A stretch of DNA of 16,638 bases from Collinsella sp. GTDB taxonomy: Bacteria > Actinomycetota > Coriobacteriia > Coriobacteriales > Coriobacteriaceae. Position numbers and translations under genes: made by a program. Positions 7,569 through 14,058 of this stretch are shown one piece after another. The notes beneath the pieces are model-generated. The model was not told the origin of the DNA. It searched no databases and saw nothing but the letters and a program-made list of their open reading frames with translations. The stretch is taken from assembly GCA_019413955.1 (NCBI GenBank), contig DXMX01000040.1, forward strand, positions 1 through 16,638, written 5' to 3'. Position 1 is the stretch's first letter; each line of letters begins with the position of its first letter.

Positions 7569-8061
7569 GCATTTGGATGCCAACGTATGGGTTGATTCGT
7601 TTTGCGTCGACCATGCCGAGTCGCTTGCCGCGCGTGCGTTTATTGGGCAGGCGACGGAGGCGGGGGCATTGCTGTTCTTTCCGGTGCACATCGCCAAGGA
7701 CGTACTGTATGTTGTACAGCACGAACTGAAGCGCAGCGTTCTTGCCAGCGGGGGAGCGCTCGGCGAGGCTTCTGCCCGCGCGATTGGCGATGCGGCGCTG
7801 GCGTTTGTTCGGAACATGACCGAAAACGCCACGGCCGTGGGTGCAGATGCGTCGGACCTTTGGCTGGCCGACAAATACTTAGCGCTCCATCGCGATTACG
7901 AGGACAACTTGGTACTCGCCGCATGCAAACGCGCCCAGGTCGATTACTTGGTGACCAACGATCGAAAACTGCTCGAACATGCCGATCTTGCAGCAAAGAC
8001 ACCTCGTCAAATGATGCCGATTCTTGCCTTGGCCGAATGCGGCGGCGCGGCAATCGGTTGA
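7567..8061 (+). CDS. PIN-domain protein (probable ribonuclease, VapC-like)
   Basis: A 164-residue protein if the TTG at 7567 is the start; a GTG at 7504 would give 185. I prefer TTG because bases 7527-7560 form a perfect-looking hairpin that would otherwise encode a low-complexity Arg/Pro stretch, and the fold begins at once with HLDANVWVD. PIN-domain nucleases use clustered acids to hold Mg or Mn. Here Asp4, perhaps Asp45, Asp113 (in YEDNLVLAACKRA) and Asp132 (in YLVTNDRKL) fit that pattern. Most such proteins are toxins paired with a small upstream antitoxin, but no antitoxin ORF is visible on either side, so it may be an orphan or have a housekeeping RNA role. The convergent neighbour is on the opposite strand. 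Confidence 0.75.
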   Translation: MHLDANVWVDSFCVDHAESLAARAFIGQATEAGALLFFPVHIAKDVLYVVQHELKRSVLASGGALGEASARAIGDAALAFVRNMTENATAVGADASDLWLADKYLALHRDYEDNLVLAACKRAQVDYLVTNDRKLLEHADLAAKTPRQMMPILALAECGGAAIG

Positions 8062-8073
8062 CGCGAACTGTTT

Positions 8074-8110
8074 GCGGGCCTCTTGGACGACGATGCGCCA
8101 AGGGGCCCGC
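8074..8110. terminator. Bidirectional hairpin between convergent genes
   Basis: GCGGGCCTCTTGG (8074-8086) pairs with CCAAGGGGCCCGC (8098-8110) over 13 bp with one wobble. It lies 12 bases after the PIN gene stop and 9 bases beyond the end of the minus-strand gene, so it can serve both. U tracts are weak on either side. Confidence 0.6.
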
Positions 8111-8119
8111 GTCTGCTAT

Positions 8120-8554
8120 TTACAAAAGCTCGGCCTTGATGGCGGGACTTTCTGCGAGCTGCTCGGCTGCCTTTTCGTCGGAGCTGTCGAGTGCTGCCAG
8201 ACTGCGGTAGACCCACTCGTTGACCTGGGTGTTCTTGACGCCTGCGGTCTGCATAAGGGTGCCTACCTCGCGGATTGCTGCGAACAGATCGGCCTTGGGA
8301 CCCGCGAGCTCGACCTCGATACCGTGGTAGGCGGCCACGCCGCGGTTCTCACTCACGTGGTCGATAAAGCCCTCGACGGTCTCAAGCTGCTGGGCGAGAG
8401 CTGCATCATCGTCAACGTCCAGCGCGACGAGTGCGTTCGATACCGTGAGGGCGGGATGTCCGCAGGGGACAAAGCCCTCGATGACATCCATAGCTTCGGT
8501 AATGGTTGAGCCCAGGCCTGCGAGGGCATCGACGAGTTGCTGCTTGGTATCCAT
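8120..8554 (-). CDS. Hypothetical small acidic protein
   Basis: A 144-residue soluble protein, acidic (rich in Asp and Glu) and alanine-rich, with no signal peptide or membrane segment. It looks mostly helical, and a short Pro/Gly-containing segment (EGFVPCGHPALTV, about 26-38) is the only distinctive part. I do not recognise the family. The ATG at 8554 has an excellent ribosome binding site, AAAGGA, 5-6 bases upstream, and the codon use matches neighbouring genes. The opposite-strand reading frame over the same bases is Cys-rich and lacks such a site. A TATATT sequence at about 8592-8597 (minus strand) is a possible -10 element. It is transcribed away from ssrA. Confidence 0.75.
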   Translation of the reverse strand: MDTKQQLVDALAGLGSTITEAMDVIEGFVPCGHPALTVSNALVALDVDDDAALAQQLETVEGFIDHVSENRGVAAYHGIEVELAGPKADLFAAIREVGTLMQTAGVKNTQVNEWVYRSLAALDSSDEKAAEQLAESPAIKAELL

Positions 8555-8686
8555 AACGGTCCTTTCGACGGGTCAATTTTGCTTGGCGAAAATATACGTG
8601 ACGCGATCGGTAACAAAAGTGCGAAGTGCGGCGCACATTGGGGTCTTCACAGCTCGTGCATAGAACAGCTGTCCGCTTTCAGAACG

Positions 8687-8695
8687 TGGTAAGAT
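8687..8695 (+). promoter_or_regulatory. Extended -10 promoter candidate for ssrA
   Basis: TGGTAAGAT fits the TGn-TATAAT extended -10 pattern with four of six core matches. A transcript starting near 8702 would carry a leader of about 90 bases, including a CGGGGC/GCCCCG hairpin, that RNase P would trim from the tmRNA. No convincing -35 element is present. Confidence 0.4.
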
Positions 8696-8793
8696 AACAC
8701 TCCACAAGCGGGGCTCGCCCCGTATGTTCCTTGAAAAGTCAACGGTTATCGGGTGTTTGCAGGCCCGATACCATCCAGACTTTCCCGACATTC

Positions 8794-9157
8794 GGGGGCG
8801 ACTGGTTTCGACACGATAGCTCTGAGAGAGGAAGCAAGCCGAGGTCTCCTCGCCTCGTTAAACAGGGGTACCGTCAAATTGAATTGACAACAACTCTTCT
8901 TTTGAGCCTATGGCTCTCGCTGCTTAATTTATAGCGGCGCGTCAACCCGGTGATTTCCCCGACACCGGCGCGACGTCATCTTAGGGGAATGCTCCTGCGC
9001 ACGTAATCGGTATGGCGCGGGCTAAGACCGAACCGGTTAGGACGTCGCGAGCGTGTCGCTGCGCGCAAGGCGTCCGAGACTAAACCAGCGACTGAGCTTG
9101 GAGATGCCAATCAGGGGGCTTTCGTGGACCGGAGTTCGATTCTCCGCGCCTCCACCA
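8794..9157 (+). ncRNA. ssrA: Transfer-messenger RNA (tmRNA)
   Basis: A 364-nt one-piece tmRNA that rescues stalled ribosomes together with SmpB. The 5' end GGGGGCGACTGG and the 3' end CGCCTCC-A-CCA form the seven-pair acceptor stem (one G-T), with CCA encoded. The T-arm contains GTTCGATTC (9134-9142). The internal reading frame ends at TAA (8925-8927) and encodes a proteolysis tag reading DNNSSFEPMALAA, whose C-terminal ALAA is the standard degradation signal. An in-frame TGA at 8880-8882 means translation must resume at ATT (8883) or GAC (8886). A strong terminator follows. Confidence 0.97.
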
Positions 9158-9167
9158 ATAGTTATAG

Positions 9168-9199
9168 GCAGGTAGAGAAGTGTCTCTACCTGCTTTTTT
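9168..9199 (+). terminator. Rho-independent terminator of ssrA
   Basis: GCAGGTAGAGA (9168-9178) and TCTCTACCTGC (9183-9193) pair perfectly over 11 bp around an AGTG loop, followed by six T residues (9194-9199). It starts 10 bases after the tmRNA CCA. Confidence 0.95.
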
Positions 9200-9213
9200 A
9201 TTACTTACAGATA

Positions 9214-9242
9214 CCGCGGAGAATCGAACTCTATGCAGGGCG
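9214..9242 (-). repeat. Inverted partial copy of tmRNA 3' end, copy A
   Basis: CGCGGAGAATCGAACTC (9215-9231) is the exact reverse complement of tmRNA bases 9132-9148 (T-arm into acceptor). The full 29-bp element, continuing TATGCAGGGCG, recurs at 9406-9434. ssrA is a classic integration site, so these may be decayed attachment sites. Confidence 0.6.
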
Positions 9243-9405
9243 TGAGCGTTTTTAGCCCGCGGGCGAGGACGCCGACAGGCGGCCGAAGCCGGTGCGGATT
9301 TGCTTCGCAAATACGCGGATTCTCCGCGCAAAGCCCCAACCCAAAACAGATGCGATGTTTATCGAATCTCAGCCGGCCATGCGCCGCATCAACGGATCCC
9401 CCTAC

Positions 9406-9434
9406 CCGCGGAGAATCGAACTCTATGCAGGGCG
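9406..9434 (-). repeat. Inverted partial copy of tmRNA 3' end, copy B
   Basis: Identical 29-bp element to 9214-9242, 192 bases further on, so the two copies are direct repeats of each other and inverted relative to ssrA. A third, 12-base fragment in the same orientation as ssrA (GATTCTCCGCGC) is at 9318-9329, between them. The bases between the copies hold no credible gene. Confidence 0.6.
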
Positions 9435-9468
9435 CGGGCGTAAAGAAAACGCCTTGGCAACGCAGACC

Positions 9469-9792
9469 GGGACACGCTTTCCCGATGGCAGCCCAGGCGG
9501 AAAGTACGTCCCGGAATCCGCGCTCAGACTGGGACGTAGTTTCCGGATGATGCCTCAAGCGGAAACTGCGACCCGGAATCGAGCCGTAGAGTGGGACATG
9601 CTTTCCCAATGGCAGCTCAAGCGGAAAGTACATCCCGGAATCCTCGTTCGGAATGGGATGCAGTTTCCAAATGAATGGCTAGCGGAAAGTTCATCCCGGA
9701 ATCCGCGCTCAGAACGGGACGCGCTTTCCCAGCGGCGGTCCAAGCGGAAAGCGCATCCCGGAATCTCGCCTCAAACTGGGACACACTTTCCG
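9469..9792. repeat. Tandem array of ~62-bp palindromic units (5 full, 1 partial)
   Basis: Units start at 9469, 9531, 9593, 9655 (61 bp), 9716 and 9778 (partial). Each begins GGGAY, then TTTCC, a variable loop of about 15 bases, GCGGAAA, RYCCCGGAATC and a variable stretch of about 12 bases. TTTCC/GGAAA and TCCC/GGGA alternate as inverted repeats, so the array is a chain of potential hairpins. Paired bases are conserved while loops vary. Long open frames through it on both strands repeat the same peptide and look spurious. Not a CRISPR array: the variable parts are short and similar. Confidence 0.8.
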
Positions 9793-9878
9793 CTTCACCT
9801 GCCGCCTTGAAAAACCTGCGCGCTCGCCATCCCAAAACTGGGTAGAAGAAAGCCAAAACGCAATCGCAGGAGGTCAAT

Positions 9879-10757
9879 ATGACTGCAGAAGATAAGGCAA
9901 AGAACGCCGGCAAGGTCGCGCTCGTTTTGGAGGGTGGCAGCTTCCGCGGGCAATTTACCGCAGGCGTACTCGACGTTCTCATGGAGGCCGGCGTCGAGAT
10001 TCCGGCGGTATATGGCGTATCGGCCGGCGCTCTCAACGGCGTGAACTACAAGTCGCATCAGATCGGCCGTGCCAACCGCATCAACCTGGCTTTCTGCAAT
10101 GACAACCGCTTCATGGGCGCCGCATCGTTTGCGTCCACGGGCTCCATCGTGGGTTACGATTTTATCTTCAACGATGTCCAGGACCGCCTGGATCCCTTTG
10201 ACAACGAAGCGTTCGACGCGAGCCCCACCGAGATGTACGCCGTCGCGACGGACATGCTCTTTGGAACCGCTGCATACCTGCCGGTCAAAAGCGCCGTGCT
10301 CGACCTCGATGCCGTGCGCGCCTCGACGTCGCTGCCGCTGGTGACGCCGCCGGTCGAGATCGATGGGCACAAATACGTCGACGGCGGCGTAGCCGATTCG
10401 GTCCCCATCGAGCACGTGCTGGAGGAGGCCGGCTTCGACCGTGCAGTCGTCATTGTCACGCAGGATCGCTCGTACGAGAAAAAGCCCTACGAGTTTATGC
10501 CCGCCGCACGCGCTCGCTATGCCGACTACCCCTACCTGCTTGAGGCTATCGAGACGCGCCACGACCGCTATAACATCCAGCGCATGCATCTGTGGAAGTA
10601 TGAGCGCGAGGGCCGCGCGCTGGTCGTTGCTCCACAAAAGCCGGTCGAGGTCGGTCACGTTGAGCATGATCCGGCAAAGCTCCTCGACCTGTATATTCAG
10701 GGCCGCCAGGAGGCAAAGCGCCTACTGAGTGATATCGAGGCATTTGTCGAGCGCTAG
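9879..10757 (+). CDS. Patatin-like phospholipase
   Basis: A 292-residue cytoplasmic serine hydrolase of the patatin family, expected to cleave acyl esters of lipids with a Ser-Asp dyad. The oxyanion-hole motif GGSFRG is at 19-24, the nucleophile elbow GVSAG at 46-50 (Ser48) and the DGG motif with the catalytic Asp at 168-170, in the correct order and spacing. There is no signal peptide or membrane helix. The length fits the short bacterial patatin class typified by E. coli YjjU. The ATG at 9879 has a strong ribosome binding site, AGGAGGT. It stands alone: a repeat array precedes it and the ribosomal operon promoter follows. The physiological substrate cannot be told from sequence. Confidence 0.92.
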   Translation: MTAEDKAKNAGKVALVLEGGSFRGQFTAGVLDVLMEAGVEIPAVYGVSAGALNGVNYKSHQIGRANRINLAFCNDNRFMGAASFASTGSIVGYDFIFNDVQDRLDPFDNEAFDASPTEMYAVATDMLFGTAAYLPVKSAVLDLDAVRASTSLPLVTPPVEIDGHKYVDGGVADSVPIEHVLEEAGFDRAVVIVTQDRSYEKKPYEFMPAARARYADYPYLLEAIETRHDRYNIQRMHLWKYEREGRALVVAPQKPVEVGHVEHDPAKLLDLYIQGRQEAKRLLSDIEAFVER

Positions 10758-10820
10758 TGTCGCGACGTCATGACCCATGGATGACATGTGCAGAAACTCT
10801 GGTCGGAGCCAAAATACCTG

Positions 10821-10848
10821 TTGACTCGGGCGGCGAGCGGGGTAATAT
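10821..10848 (+). promoter_or_regulatory. Sigma-70-type promoter of rplM-rpsI
   Basis: TTGACT (10821-10826) and TAATAT (10843-10848) are separated by 16 bp. This is the best -35/-10 pair in the window, as expected for a highly expressed ribosomal operon. The untranslated leader would be about 60 nt. Confidence 0.75.
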
Positions 10849-10860
10849 GGACGGGTTACT

Positions 10861-10884
10861 TGCAGAGCCCCGTGAATCTCTGTA
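10861..10884 (+). promoter_or_regulatory. Leader hairpin upstream of rplM
   Basis: TGCAGAG (10861-10867) can pair with CTCTGTA (10878-10884), with one wobble, in the short leader between promoter and GTG start. L13 leaders in other bacteria act in autoregulation. Whether this one does is a guess. Confidence 0.3.
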
Positions 10885-10914
10885 ACAACACGTACTGTAC
10901 ATGGAGGAGTCTAA

Positions 10915-11358
10915 GTGATTTCGAAATCGACTCACTACGCCAAGCAGGGCGAGGTCCAGCGCAACTGGGTTCTCGTCGACGCCGATGGTGCTGTCCTGGG
11001 CCGTCTTGCCACCCAGATCGCAATGATTCTGCGAGGTAAGAACAAGCCCCAGTTCACGCCCAACAGCGACTGCGGCGACTTCGTTGTCGTCATCAACGCC
11101 GATAAGGTCCAGCTTACCGGCAACAAGGCCGACACGAAGACCTATTATCGCCACAGCGGCTACAACGGCGGCCTCAAGGCTGAGAGCTTCCGCCAGGCTA
11201 TGGAGAAGCACCCGGAGAAGGTCATCGAGCGCGCCGTTCGCGGCATGCTGCCCAAGACCACCCTCGGCCGTGCCCAGATGACCAAGCTTAAGGTCTACGC
11301 TGGTGCCGAGCATCCGCACGCTGCCCAGAACCCCACGAAGATTGAGCTGGAGGCTTAA
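10915..11358 (+). CDS. rplM: 50S ribosomal protein L13
   Basis: A 147-residue ribosomal protein of the large subunit, an early 23S rRNA-binding assembly protein. It has the L13 hallmarks: NWVLVDADGAVLGRLAT near the N-terminus (17-33), GDFVVVINADKVQLTGNK (54-71), YYRHSGY, and RAVRGMLPKTTLGR in the last third. Length is normal. Translation starts at a GTG (10915), with GGAGGAG about 5 bases upstream. rpsI starts two bases after its stop, the near-universal L13-S9 pairing. No oddities. Confidence 0.98.
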   Translation: MISKSTHYAKQGEVQRNWVLVDADGAVLGRLATQIAMILRGKNKPQFTPNSDCGDFVVVINADKVQLTGNKADTKTYYRHSGYNGGLKAESFRQAMEKHPEKVIERAVRGMLPKTTLGRAQMTKLKVYAGAEHPHAAQNPTKIELEA

Positions 11359-11360
11359 AG

Positions 11361-11756
<396 letters not shown>

Positions 11757-11787
11757 GGTTTTATCTCCTTACGAGATACAATGTACA

Positions 11788-11830
11788 AGCGGGGCCTGCC
11801 GATTGCTCGGCGGGTCCCGCTTTTCTTTTT
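11788..11830 (+). terminator. Rho-independent terminator of rplM-rpsI
   Basis: A 15-bp stem (11788-11802 with 11807-11821, two wobbles) around a TTGC loop is followed by TTTTCTTTTT ending at 11830. It lies 31 bases after the rpsI stop and separates the ribosomal operon from glmM. Confidence 0.95.
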
Positions 11831-11879
11831 CGACTAGGGTGGGCGACTACGTTTTGCCCACTAGGGAAGGAGCGATCCT

Positions 11880-13217
11880 ATGCCCCAGAACATCTTCGGT
11901 ACCGATGGCGTCCGTGGCGTCGCCAACGCCGACCTCTCGTGCGACCTCGCGTTTCGCCTGGGCCGTGCGGCGACCAAGTTCCTTGGTCCAGACATCTGCA
12001 TCGGCCGCGACACGCGTCTTTCGGGCACCATGCTCGAGAGTGCTCTGACCGCCGGTATCATGGCCGAGGGCGGCCGTCCGCACTGCTGCGGCGTTATCCC
12101 TACGCCGGCCGTGGCGCTGCTTACCGTCCAAAATGAGCTCGACGGCGGCATCGTCATCTCCGCTTCTCACAATCCGCCGGAGTTCAACGGCATCAAGTTC
12201 TTTAGCCGCAAGGGCATGAAGCTTCCCGATGCTGTCGAGGAAGAGATCAGCGCCTGGGTCATGTCCGAGGAGGCCATGGCTGCCGACACGATGCCGACCG
12301 GCGCCGGTGTGGGTCACATCATCAAGATGAAGGATGCCCGCAAGGCCTATGTCGATCATGCCATCAGCACGCTCGACGGCCTTAAGCTCGACGGACTGGT
12401 TGTTGCCGTCGACTGCGGCCACGGTGCTTCCTGCCAGACCACGCCCGCCGCGCTGCAGCGCCTAGGTGCCACGGTTCATGCCATCAACACCGATTACTGC
12501 GGCACCGACATTAACGTTGAGTGCGGCTCTACGCACCTTGAGCCCCTGCGCGAGCTCGTGCTGCGAACCCACGCCGACATCGGACTGGCCCACGACGGCG
12601 ACGCCGATCGCGTGCTGTTCGTGGACAGCGAGGGCAACGAGATCGATGGCGACTACATTCTTGCCATCTGCGGCTCCGACCTGGCCGCTCGCGGCAAGCT
12701 CGCCAATTCCGAGATCGTCTCGACCGTTATGTGCAACCTGGGCTTCTCCATCGCAATGAAGGAGCAGGGCTTCGAGATGGTCCAGACCGCCGTGGGCGAC
12801 CGCTATGTTCTTGAGCGCATGCTCGCGGATGGCGCCGTCATCGGTGGCGAGCAGTCCGGCCACATCATCTTCCTGGAGCACAACACCACCGGTGACGGGC
12901 TGGTGACGGCCCTGCAGCTGCTGGCCGTGCTCAAGCGCACCGGCCGCACCCTCACCGACCTTGCCGGCATCATGAAGAAGTACCCGCAGGTGCTCGTCAA
13001 CGTGCATTCGGACAACAAGGCCGGCCTGGACGATTGCCAGCCCATTTGGGACGCCGTCGCTGCCGCCGAGAAGGAGCTCAACGGTCGCGGCCGCATCTTG
13101 GTGCGCCCGAGCGGTACCGAGCCGCTGGTTCGCGTTATGGCCGAGGCGGAGACGCACGAGCTCACCCAGCGCGTTGTCGACGACATCGTCGAGGTTGTCA
13201 AGCGCGAACTTCCCTAA
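11880..13217 (+). CDS. glmM: Phosphoglucosamine mutase
   Basis: A 445-residue cytosolic enzyme converting glucosamine-6-phosphate to glucosamine-1-phosphate, the step leading to UDP-GlcNAc for peptidoglycan. The N-terminus FGTDGVRGVAN (6-16) is characteristic. The phosphoserine loop is ISASHNPPEFNGIKFF with catalytic Ser96, the Mg-binding loop is DGDADR (239-244), and the phosphate-binding C-terminal motif is RPSGTEP (409-415). Length is typical. The ATG at 11880 has GGAAGGAG as ribosome binding site. It follows the rpsI terminator with no obvious promoter in the 50-base gap, so it may rely on read-through or an unrecognised promoter. Glucosamine-6-phosphate is also the substrate of nagB downstream. 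Confidence 0.97.
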   Translation: MPQNIFGTDGVRGVANADLSCDLAFRLGRAATKFLGPDICIGRDTRLSGTMLESALTAGIMAEGGRPHCCGVIPTPAVALLTVQNELDGGIVISASHNPPEFNGIKFFSRKGMKLPDAVEEEISAWVMSEEAMAADTMPTGAGVGHIIKMKDARKAYVDHAISTLDGLKLDGLVVAVDCGHGASCQTTPAALQRLGATVHAINTDYCGTDINVECGSTHLEPLRELVLRTHADIGLAHDGDADRVLFVDSEGNEIDGDYILAICGSDLAARGKLANSEIVSTVMCNLGFSIAMKEQGFEMVQTAVGDRYVLERMLADGAVIGGEQSGHIIFLEHNTTGDGLVTALQLLAVLKRTGRTLTDLAGIMKKYPQVLVNVHSDNKAGLDDCQPIWDAVAAAEKELNGRGRILVRPSGTEPLVRVMAEAETHELTQRVVDDIVEVVKRELP

Positions 13218-13247
13218 TGGTCAAAAACGGGTGCCAAGTGGTAAACT
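13218..13247 (+). promoter_or_regulatory. Weak promoter candidate before the EIIA gene
   Basis: TGGTCA (13218-13223) and an extended -10, TGGTAAACT (13239-13247), are separated by 18 bp. The TGGTAA form resembles the ssrA candidate at 8687. No terminator is visible after glmM, so read-through is also possible. Confidence 0.35.
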
Positions 13248-13288
13248 GTTAAAGCAATTTTGATTGATTGGTATGTCCGAGGGGGAGC

Positions 13289-13786
13289 ATGTTCACTAAA
13301 GTCCTAAGGTCTTTTGGTATGCGTGGTCGAGTCCTTACGCTGGATGCTCCCATCTCGGGCGACGTCATTCCGCTCTCCGAGGTAAACGATCAGACGTTTG
13401 CCACCGGCCTTTTGGGCCAGGGCGTTGCCATTCAGCCTACGGGTACGCGTGTGATTGCGCCGGCAGACGCCAAGGTCGAGGCCATTTTTCCCACGGGTCA
13501 CGCCGTTGCGCTCAGCACGGTCGATGGCTTGGACGTGCTCATCCACGTTGGTTTGGACACTGTTCAGCTCGAGGGCAAGCACTTTACCGTACATGCGCAA
13601 GTGGGTGACATCGTCCATAAGGGCGATGTGCTCATCGAGTTCGATCGCGAGGCAATTGCTGCCGAGGGTTACGATGTGACGGTTCCCATCTTGGTGTGCA
13701 ACTCTGTTGAGTTCTCGAGCATCAAGGGCTCCGTTGGCGAGCATGTCGAGGAGATGGACCAACTCATCGTCGCGCGTGAGCGCTAG
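13289..13786 (+). CDS. crr: PTS system glucose-type EIIA component
   Basis: A 165-residue stand-alone EIIA of the glucose family. It accepts phosphate from HPr and passes it to a sugar-specific EIIB, and in many bacteria it has regulatory roles. The fold motifs are in place: SGDVIPLSEVNDQTFATGLLG-type start (23-43), GTRVIAPADAKV (52-63), PTGHAVAL with the supporting His71, and the phosphorylated His86 in LIHVGLDTVQLEG. The start is the ATG at 13289, just after GAGGGGGAG; an in-frame upstream start at 13268 has no such site. No EIIB, EIIC, HPr or EI gene lies nearby, so it must serve permeases encoded elsewhere. The symbol reflects family resemblance, not proven equivalence to E. coli Crr. Confidence 0.92.
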   Translation: MFTKVLRSFGMRGRVLTLDAPISGDVIPLSEVNDQTFATGLLGQGVAIQPTGTRVIAPADAKVEAIFPTGHAVALSTVDGLDVLIHVGLDTVQLEGKHFTVHAQVGDIVHKGDVLIEFDREAIAAEGYDVTVPILVCNSVEFSSIKGSVGEHVEEMDQLIVARER

Positions 13787-13826
13787 TCGCTCCGCTTTGC
13801 CTTTAGCCTACAATTCAAACACGTTT

Positions 13827-13860
13827 ACGGAGGGCGCCCTTGAAAGAGGGCGCCCTCCGT
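13827..13860. terminator. Perfect 14-bp hairpin after the EIIA gene
   Basis: ACGGAGGGCGCCCT (13827-13840) and AGGGCGCCCTCCGT (13847-13860) pair without mismatch around TGAAAG. It is very stable but has no U tract on either side, so it may act as a factor-dependent stop, an mRNA end stabiliser or a REP-like element. Confidence 0.6.
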
Positions 13861-14058
13861 GGCAAGATGGGATTTGTCCGAAGCTAAACGGCTTTGGGTC
13901 ACCGTGGACGGGCAGGGGCCTCGACGCGGGTAGACACGAGACACATACATTACGCGACCTCGCCCTGGTGGCCGCACACGTTGGTTGCGGCCGACGCGGG
14001 CCGCGGGCAAGTGCTTGTAAGGGGAGCCTTGCCTCTCTTGTACGAGAAAGGACGCGTA
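13861..14058 (+). other. Unexplained leader upstream of nagB
   Basis: 198 bases with no credible gene. Hairpins visible: CCGAAGC (13878-13884) with GCTTTGG (13891-13897), and GGCCGCA (13970-13976) with TGCGGCC (13986-13992). No known riboswitch consensus was recognised, and the glmS ribozyme core is absent. It ends with the nagB ribosome binding site, GAAAGGA. Confidence 0.4.

Larger units (their letters stand above)
9200..9878. other. Gene-free region between ssrA and the phospholipase gene
   Basis: About 680 bases without a credible coding region. It holds the inverted tmRNA fragments (9214-9434), a small hairpin near 9294-9317 (GGATTTGC / GCAAAT), and the 62-bp array (9469-9792). The last 86 bases contain the next gene's leader; TTGAAA at 9807-9812 could be a -35 element, but no matching -10 is convincing. 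Confidence 0.6.

Noticed and set aside
8024..8509. 161-codon plus-strand frame
   Set aside because: It opposes the minus-strand hypothetical gene, which has a much better ribosome binding site; it also overlaps the PIN gene end and the convergent hairpin.
9469..9792. Possible CRISPR array
   Set aside because: Variable segments are about 12-15 bases and resemble each other, the repeats are imperfect, and no cas genes are present.
9205..9810. Open frames on both strands (142 codons minus, 172 codons plus) through the repeat region
   Set aside because: Both are created by the 62-bp array, whose near-regular unit gives repeated peptides in either strand; conservation is in the paired bases, not in a protein.
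9795..10667. 290-codon minus-strand frame
   Set aside because: It is antisense to the patatin-like gene, which has complete catalytic motifs and a strong ribosome binding site.
11777..11782. TACAAT as a -10 element for glmM
   Set aside because: Transcription from it would begin inside the rpsI terminator stem, and no -35 partner is present.
13894..14058. N-terminal extension of nagB
   Set aside because: It would translate the structured leader; known NagB proteins start at MKIIK-like sequence, matching the ATG at 14059 with GAAAGGA.
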